From assembly GCA_946481465.1 (NCBI GenBank), contig CAMLOC010000054.1, positions 1 through 10,799 on the forward strand: a stretch of DNA of 10,799 nucleotides. The letters are read 5' to 3'. The notes under the pieces were generated by a model. That model had not been told where the DNA came from. It saw nothing but the letters and a program-made list of their open reading frames with translations, and searched no databases. Made by a program: the position numbers and the translations under genes. Origin of the DNA: an uncultured Shinella sp. (GTDB lineage: Bacteria; Pseudomonadota; Alphaproteobacteria; Rhizobiales; Rhizobiaceae). Positions within the stretch are counted from its first letter, which is position 1. Each line of letters opens with the position of its first letter. Positions 7,451 to 10,799 of this stretch are shown here, piece after piece.

Positions 7451-7476
7451 CGCCGTCCGCGACCTTGCGGACGGCG
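7451..7476 (+). other. Perfect 10-bp hairpin between ecfG and the kinase gene
   Basis: CGCCGTCCGC (7451-7460) and GCGGACGGCG (7467-7476) form a perfect stem with a 6-nt loop, 14 bp after the ecfG stop codon. It is followed by GAAAACAAGG rather than a T-run, so it is not a classical intrinsic terminator. It could lower read-through or stabilise the ecfG mRNA end (inference). The rest of the 124-bp gap shows no EcfG-type promoter. Confidence 0.5.
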
Positions 7477-7560
7477 GAAAACAAGGGGGATCGGGGCGAA
7501 CAGCGTCTGCCGGCGAAAGCCAGGGGTGAAACCGGACGCGGAATCGCATACCGAAGGCGT

Positions 7561-9066
7561 ATGAAGGACAACGTTCTGACAGTATCGTCCGATGTTGCAG
7601 CGGTTCTGGATGCACCCGACCGCCTGGCGGCGCTCGATGCCGCGATGCCGGTCTTCCTCGGCCCCGATCCCGATTTCGACGATATTGCGGGCCTTGCCGC
7701 CGGCCTCTTCGGCGTGCCGATCGCCCTCGTCACCATTCTCGGCCGCACGGACCAGTGGTTCCTCGCGCGCCAGGGCGTGCCGGATATCAGGGCGCCGTCG
7801 GACGCATCCTTCTGCGCGCGCATGATTGCGGAAAGTCCCACCGAGCCGCTCGTCATCGCCGATGCCTGCAAGGACGCGCGGTTTTCCGGGCTGCCGAGCG
7901 TCATCGGCCCGCCGCACCTTCGCTTTTATGCCGGCGTCCCGATCATCGTGGATGATCAGCCGATCGGCACGGTCTGCGTCTTCGACACCAAGCCGCATGC
8001 GCGCACCGCCCCGGACCTTCCGCCGCGGCTGCGTCAACTGGCCTCGCTTGCCGCTTCGCTCATCAAGCTGAAGGATGAGGCCCGGCGGCGCATGCTGGCT
8101 GCCGAAGTGCTCTCGCGTGACGAGAAGCGCCATGCCCTGGCGCTCGACGCGGCCAATGTCGCAAGCTGGCTGTGGGACCTGTCGACGGGCATGGTCTCCG
8201 GCAACGACACCTTCTATCGCATGCTCGGCGTCAAGCCGGCCAAGCCCATGCGGGCGCGACGGTTCTTCACCGCCGTGCATCCGGCGGACCGCAAGATGAC
8301 CATCGGCCGCCTGCGCGATGCGCTCGCCTCCGGCAAGGAATATGACGGGACTTTCCGGGCGGAGAAGTCCGGCCGCTGGCTGCTCGGGCGCGGGCGCGTG
8401 CACGAATGGGATGCGGAGGGCCGGCCGACGGTCTTCCTCGGCATCAATGTCGATGTGACGGAGGGGCAGCTTGCTTCCGAGCGTACACGGCTTCTCCTGC
8501 GCGAGCTCAACCACCGGGTCAAGAACACGCTGGCCATGCTGCAGTCGCTCGCCCGCCAGACGCTTCGCCAGACAAGCGACCCGGTCGAGTTCATGGATGC
8601 CTTCGCCGGCCGCCTGCAATCGCTCTCCGAGGCGCACGGCCTGCTCAGCGACCACGAATGGGGCGTCATCCACCTGAAGATGCTGCTGCATAAGCAGATC
8701 ATGCCCTATGCGCTGGATTTCGACAGCCAGATCGAGATCCACAAGGACGAGGTGGAGCTGGGACCGGACCAGGCGGTCGGCCTCGGCCTCGTCCTGCACG
8801 AGCTGGCGACCAATGCGCGCAAGTACGGCGCGCTGTCGGTGCGCTCGGGCAAGGTGGTGATCACCGCCCGCGTGATGAAGGAAGACGACCAGAGCGTGCT
8901 CAACATGACCTGGCACGAGGTCGGCGGGCCGCCGGTCAAGCCCACCGGCCGGCGCGGCTTCGGATCGGTGCTGATCGAGCGCAGCCTCGACAAGATCCTC
9001 GGCAGCAGCGTGCATGTCGAATACCTGCCCAAGGGCGTCACGGCGCTGATCCGCATGCCGCTCTGA
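7561..9066 (+). CDS. rsiC: GAF/PAS-containing HWE-family sensor histidine kinase (RsiC-like)
   Basis: This 501-residue soluble sensor kinase has no obvious membrane segment. Domains in order are GAF-like (about 25-170), PAS (about 190-300) and an HWE kinase core (about 305-501). The phospho-acceptor is H318 in RELNHRVKN. The N box is HELATNARKYGA (413-424, N418). W451 and E453 in TWHEVGGPP, with H413, give the family's H, W and E; the G2-like GFGSVLIERSL is at 466-476. It lies directly downstream of ecfG, where S. meliloti has the kinase/phosphatase RsiC, so it probably controls PhyR phosphorylation. The signal is unknown. The ATG at 7561 has GAAGG only three bases upstream, a poor spacing. 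An in-frame extension upstream overlaps ecfG and looks non-coding, so the start is moderately sure. No EcfG-type promoter precedes it; expression may come by read-through. Confidence 0.88.
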   Translation: MKDNVLTVSSDVAAVLDAPDRLAALDAAMPVFLGPDPDFDDIAGLAAGLFGVPIALVTILGRTDQWFLARQGVPDIRAPSDASFCARMIAESPTEPLVIADACKDARFSGLPSVIGPPHLRFYAGVPIIVDDQPIGTVCVFDTKPHARTAPDLPPRLRQLASLAASLIKLKDEARRRMLAAEVLSRDEKRHALALDAANVASWLWDLSTGMVSGNDTFYRMLGVKPAKPMRARRFFTAVHPADRKMTIGRLRDALASGKEYDGTFRAEKSGRWLLGRGRVHEWDAEGRPTVFLGINVDVTEGQLASERTRLLLRELNHRVKNTLAMLQSLARQTLRQTSDPVEFMDAFAGRLQSLSEAHGLLSDHEWGVIHLKMLLHKQIMPYALDFDSQIEIHKDEVELGPDQAVGLGLVLHELATNARKYGALSVRSGKVVITARVMKEDDQSVLNMTWHEVGGPPVKPTGRRGFGSVLIERSLDKILGSSVHVEYLPKGVTALIRMPL

Positions 9067-9085
9067 GGCGGCATGCGGATCAGCG
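9044..9085. repeat. Perfect 18-bp inverted repeat over the kinase stop codon
   Basis: CGCTGATCCGCATGCCGC (9044-9061) is repeated as its exact reverse complement at 9068-9085, with a 6-nt loop (9062-9067) that contains the kinase stop codon. It sits where the kinase gene and the - strand holin-like gene converge, 31 bp apart. No T-run is present on either side. It may act as a bidirectional barrier or RNA-protecting hairpin (inference). Confidence 0.75.
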
Positions 9086-9097
9086 GATATCTGGAAA

Positions 9098-9529
9098 TCA
9101 GTCGTCGTCGCGGCGGGATTTCGGCGCGAGCAGGAAGCCGAGGGCGAGCGCGACGGCGGTCGCGGCGAGGGGCTTCTTCATCGCAACGGTGGCGGCCGCC
9201 GCCATCAGGTCGCGGCGCGCGGCAAGCTGCTGGCGGCGAATGCGGCGCAGTTCCCGCTCCCGCCGGTTGCGCATGGCGACGACGGCCAGCACGATGAGCG
9301 CGAGCAGCAGGAAGCCGCCGGCAAGACCGAAGAGCGCCGGCACGGCGCCGTAGCGCTGCGCGAGCAGCACGGCGGTGGCGACGACGCCGAGACCGTAGGC
9401 AGTGACCAGCAGAAGGCCGATCGCCGCGCCCGCGATCGCATTGCGCTTGGCGACGTCCATCGTCTCGTCCACCCGGTCGGTAACACGGGTGACGAGGTTT
9501 TGCAGGAGAATGGCCCCCAGTGACAGCAT
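9098..9529 (-). CDS. Small membrane protein, phage-holin-superfamily-like (Phage_holin_3_6 type)
   Basis: This is a 143-residue integral membrane protein. An N-terminal amphipathic part of about 30 residues is followed by hydrophobic segments at about 31-56 and 62-86. A strongly basic stretch (RNRRERELRRIRRQQ, 87-101) and a third hydrophobic segment at about 119-136 come next, and the tail is SRRDDD. The pattern fits the bacterial holin-superfamily-III-like proteins often found beside DUF883 genes; their role is not established, and there is no lysis cassette here. The ATG at 9529 is preferred because GGAG lies ten bases upstream. An in-frame ATG at 9547 (six more residues) has no ribosome site. 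It follows the DUF883 gene by 64 bp and shares its EcfG-type promoter, suggesting an envelope role under stress (inference). Confidence 0.75.
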   Translation of the reverse strand: MLSLGAILLQNLVTRVTDRVDETMDVAKRNAIAGAAIGLLLVTAYGLGVVATAVLLAQRYGAVPALFGLAGGFLLLALIVLAVVAMRNRRERELRRIRRQQLAARRDLMAAAATVAMKKPLAATAVALALGFLLAPKSRRDDD

Positions 9530-9593
9530 GCCGTTGACGCTCCGCATCGGGAGGGACGCCGGCCGGCGCCCCGGAAAAGGTGGATGGAAGGGG

Positions 9594-9992
9594 TCAGCGC
9601 CGCAGGAGGGCGGCGAGCAGGAAGCCGGCGGCGGCCGCCACCCCGAGGGTTGCGAGCGGGTGCTCCTTCACCGCCTTGCGGGCGCGGCGACCGGAATGCC
9701 CGTAGCGCGCCTGGAAGTCGGCAAGGATATCCTCGCCCGCGGCGATCATGTCGCGAATGTCGCCCTGGGCGCGGTCCTTCAGGTCGTGCGCGGCCTCGCT
9801 TGCCTGTGCCTTCGCGGCGCGGGCCTTCCTGCGGATGCCGCTCGCCCCGCTCGATGCGTCGTCGGCGAGCAGTTTGGCGAGGGAGGCGATCTCCGCACGC
9901 AGGTCCGCGATCTGTTCCTCGACGGCCTGGGCCTCGTCCTGGATGCCGTTGCGAAGGCTCTTGCTGCGGGATGAAAACAGTCCGTTGGCCAT
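9594..9992 (-). CDS. DUF883 (ElaB/YqjD-like) membrane-anchored stress protein
   Basis: This 132-residue protein has the DUF883 plan. A long charged, alanine-rich helical region is predicted to form coiled coil (about 17-45, then 53-95). It ends in a C-terminal membrane anchor at about 112-130 (HPLATLGVAAAAGFLLAALL) and a terminal RR. Known relatives ElaB and YqjD of E. coli are stationary-phase, RpoS-controlled inner-membrane proteins that can associate with ribosomes; whether this one does is inference. The ATG at 9990-9992 has AGGAG eight bases upstream on the - strand, which decides the start against a longer open frame to 10214. It is the first gene of a - strand pair with the holin-like gene and has a GGAAC-N18-TT promoter about 87 bp upstream. 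Confidence 0.85.
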   Translation of the reverse strand: MANGLFSSRSKSLRNGIQDEAQAVEEQIADLRAEIASLAKLLADDASSGASGIRRKARAAKAQASEAAHDLKDRAQGDIRDMIAAGEDILADFQARYGHSGRRARKAVKEHPLATLGVAAAAGFLLAALLRR

Positions 9993-10078
9993 GCCGTTTC
10001 TCCTTTTGCGGTCGCCCGCGGATGCGCGGGCCGAACAGCGCTCCACCCCCTTGGCGGAACGGTCTTTCCGGGGCAAAC

Positions 10079-10103
10079 AACGGCGGCAGGGGCAAAAGGT
10101 TCC
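10079..10103 (-). promoter_or_regulatory. EcfG-type promoter of the DUF883/holin-like gene pair
   Basis: On the - strand GGAAC (complement of 10099-10103) is followed by 18 bases and TT (complement of 10079-10080), with CGTT at -10. It is a perfect match to the general-stress consensus with the same spacing as the phyR promoter. It lies in the 127-bp gap between hmuV and the DUF883 gene and gives a predicted leader of about 80 nt. No separate hmuV terminator is evident in this gap. Confidence 0.8.
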
Positions 10104-10119
10104 GTAAGGCGCTGGAAAA

Positions 10120-10799
10120 TCAGGCCGAAGCGGTGTGCGGCAGCACGAAGGGAACGCCGGTGGCCGGCACCCCGTTGATGCGCATGCGGCAGCCGAAGAC
10201 GGCCTCCATCGCATCGTCGGTCATCACTTCGGCGGGCGGGCCGGCGCGCTCGATGCGGCCGCTCTTCATCATCACCATGTGATCGGCGAACATGGCGGTG
10301 AGGTTGAGGTCGTGCATGACCGCGATCACGCCGCCGCCGCCCGCGCAGTAGCGCCGCGCGAGCGTCATGATCGTCAGCTGGTGGCGGATGTCGAGGGCGG
10401 AGACTGGCTCGTCGAGGATCAGGAAGCAGGGTTCGCCATCGAGAACCGGCTCCCAGATCTGCGAGAGCACGCGGGCAAGCTGCACGCGCTGCTGCTCGCC
10501 GCCTGAAAGCTCCTGGTAGAAGCGGCCGGCAAAGCCCGCAAGGTCGACGGCGGCGAGTGCTTCGGCGGTGATCGCGTCGATGCGCTCGGCATGGCGGTTC
10601 GGGCCGACGGTGAGGCCGAGCCGGACGATCTCGCGCACGGTGAAGGGGAAGGCGATGGTGGCGGCCTGCGGCAGCACGGCGCGCTTGACGGCAAGCTGCC
10701 AGGGTTCGAGCGACGCCAGCGCATGGCCGTTGATGGTGATCTCGCCCTTGCTCGGCAGTTCGCCGGCGACCGCCTTCATCATGGTCGTCTTGCCGGACC
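10120..10799 (-). CDS. hmuV: Hemin ABC transporter ATP-binding protein, 5' partial
   Basis: This is the ATPase subunit of a FecCD-type importer for heme iron; it energises transfer from the periplasmic binding protein across the inner membrane. The window ends inside Walker A (SGKTTMMKAV), so the start codon and first few dozen residues are missing. Visible motifs are the Q-loop QAATIAFPFTV, the signature LSGGEQQRVQLARVLSQ, Walker B CFLILDEPVSALD and the H-loop VMHDLN. The phrase QLARVLSQIWEPVLDGEPCFLILDEP, with an insertion before Walker B, is characteristic of HmuV/BhuV heme ATPases rather than siderophore ATPases of the FepC type. About 226 residues are visible, consistent with a full length near 260. 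In Sinorhizobium the hmuTUV genes occupy the same chromosomal position, which supports the call. Confidence 0.9.
   Translation of the reverse strand, partial: SGKTTMMKAVAGELPSKGEITINGHALASLEPWQLAVKRAVLPQAATIAFPFTVREIVRLGLTVGPNRHAERIDAITAEALAAVDLAGFAGRFYQELSGGEQQRVQLARVLSQIWEPVLDGEPCFLILDEPVSALDIRHQLTIMTLARRYCAGGGGVIAVMHDLNLTAMFADHMVMMKSGRIERAGPPAEVMTDDAMEAVFGCRMRINGVPATGVPFVLPHTASA

Noticed and set aside
5742..7904. 720-residue - strand frame that would fuse extra sequence to the PhyR N-terminus
   Set aside because: The upstream part is antisense to nepR, ecfG and the kinase. The PhyR start at 6536 has a ribosome site and lies just inside its own promoter.
9098..9547. Holin-like protein as evidence of a prophage lysis cassette
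   Set aside because: There is no endolysin, spanin, integrase or phage structural gene nearby. The holin-superfamily resemblance in such chromosomal membrane proteins does not imply phage origin.
10056..10081. A + strand GGAAC near 10056-10060 as a further EcfG promoter
   Set aside because: The bases 18 or 19 positions downstream are AA or AC rather than TT, and no + strand gene follows.

Overview
The window looks like a chromosomal segment of a Rhizobiaceae alphaproteobacterium (Sinorhizobium/Ensifer, Shinella or Rhizobium type). The DNA is GC-rich. It carries a polyol operon of the smo/mtl type, the alphaproteobacterial general stress response module (PhyR-NepR-EcfG plus an HWE kinase), and a hemin-uptake ATPase gene. 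From memory, the gene order resembles the Sinorhizobium meliloti chromosome from smoK through rsiB1-rsiA1-rpoE2-rsiC to hmuV; no database was consulted.

Left part (1-5426, all + strand): a tightly packed polyol catabolic operon. It contains the end of an ABC transporter ATPase (smoK), an SDR sorbitol/polyol dehydrogenase (smoS, ATGA overlap), a long-chain mannitol 2-dehydrogenase (mtlK), a HAD phosphatase-like protein, and an FGGY pentulose kinase of the D-ribulokinase type (TGATG overlap with the HAD gene). Together they would import sugar alcohols, oxidise them to ketoses and phosphorylate the ketose.

Middle (5427-9066): the general stress response locus. phyR is on the - strand. nepR, ecfG and an HWE-family sensor kinase are on the + strand. 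phyR and nepR-ecfG diverge from two head-to-head EcfG-type promoters (GGAAC-N18-TT) whose -35 elements lie 7 bp apart. The 315-bp gap between the kinase gene and phyR holds what looks like an unannotated small RNA gene of about 129 nt. It has its own EcfG-type promoter, two stem-loops with C-rich (anti-Shine-Dalgarno) loops and a strong intrinsic terminator. This is the most interesting observation in the window.

Right part (9098-10799, all - strand): a two-gene set of small membrane proteins (a DUF883/ElaB-YqjD-like protein and a phage-holin-superfamily-like protein) behind a fourth GGAAC-N18-TT promoter, so probably part of the stress regulon. Next is the 3' part of hmuV, the ATPase of a hemin ABC importer. 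A perfect 18-bp inverted repeat covers the kinase stop codon where the two transcription units converge. No tRNA, rRNA, CRISPR array, insertion sequence or prophage was seen.
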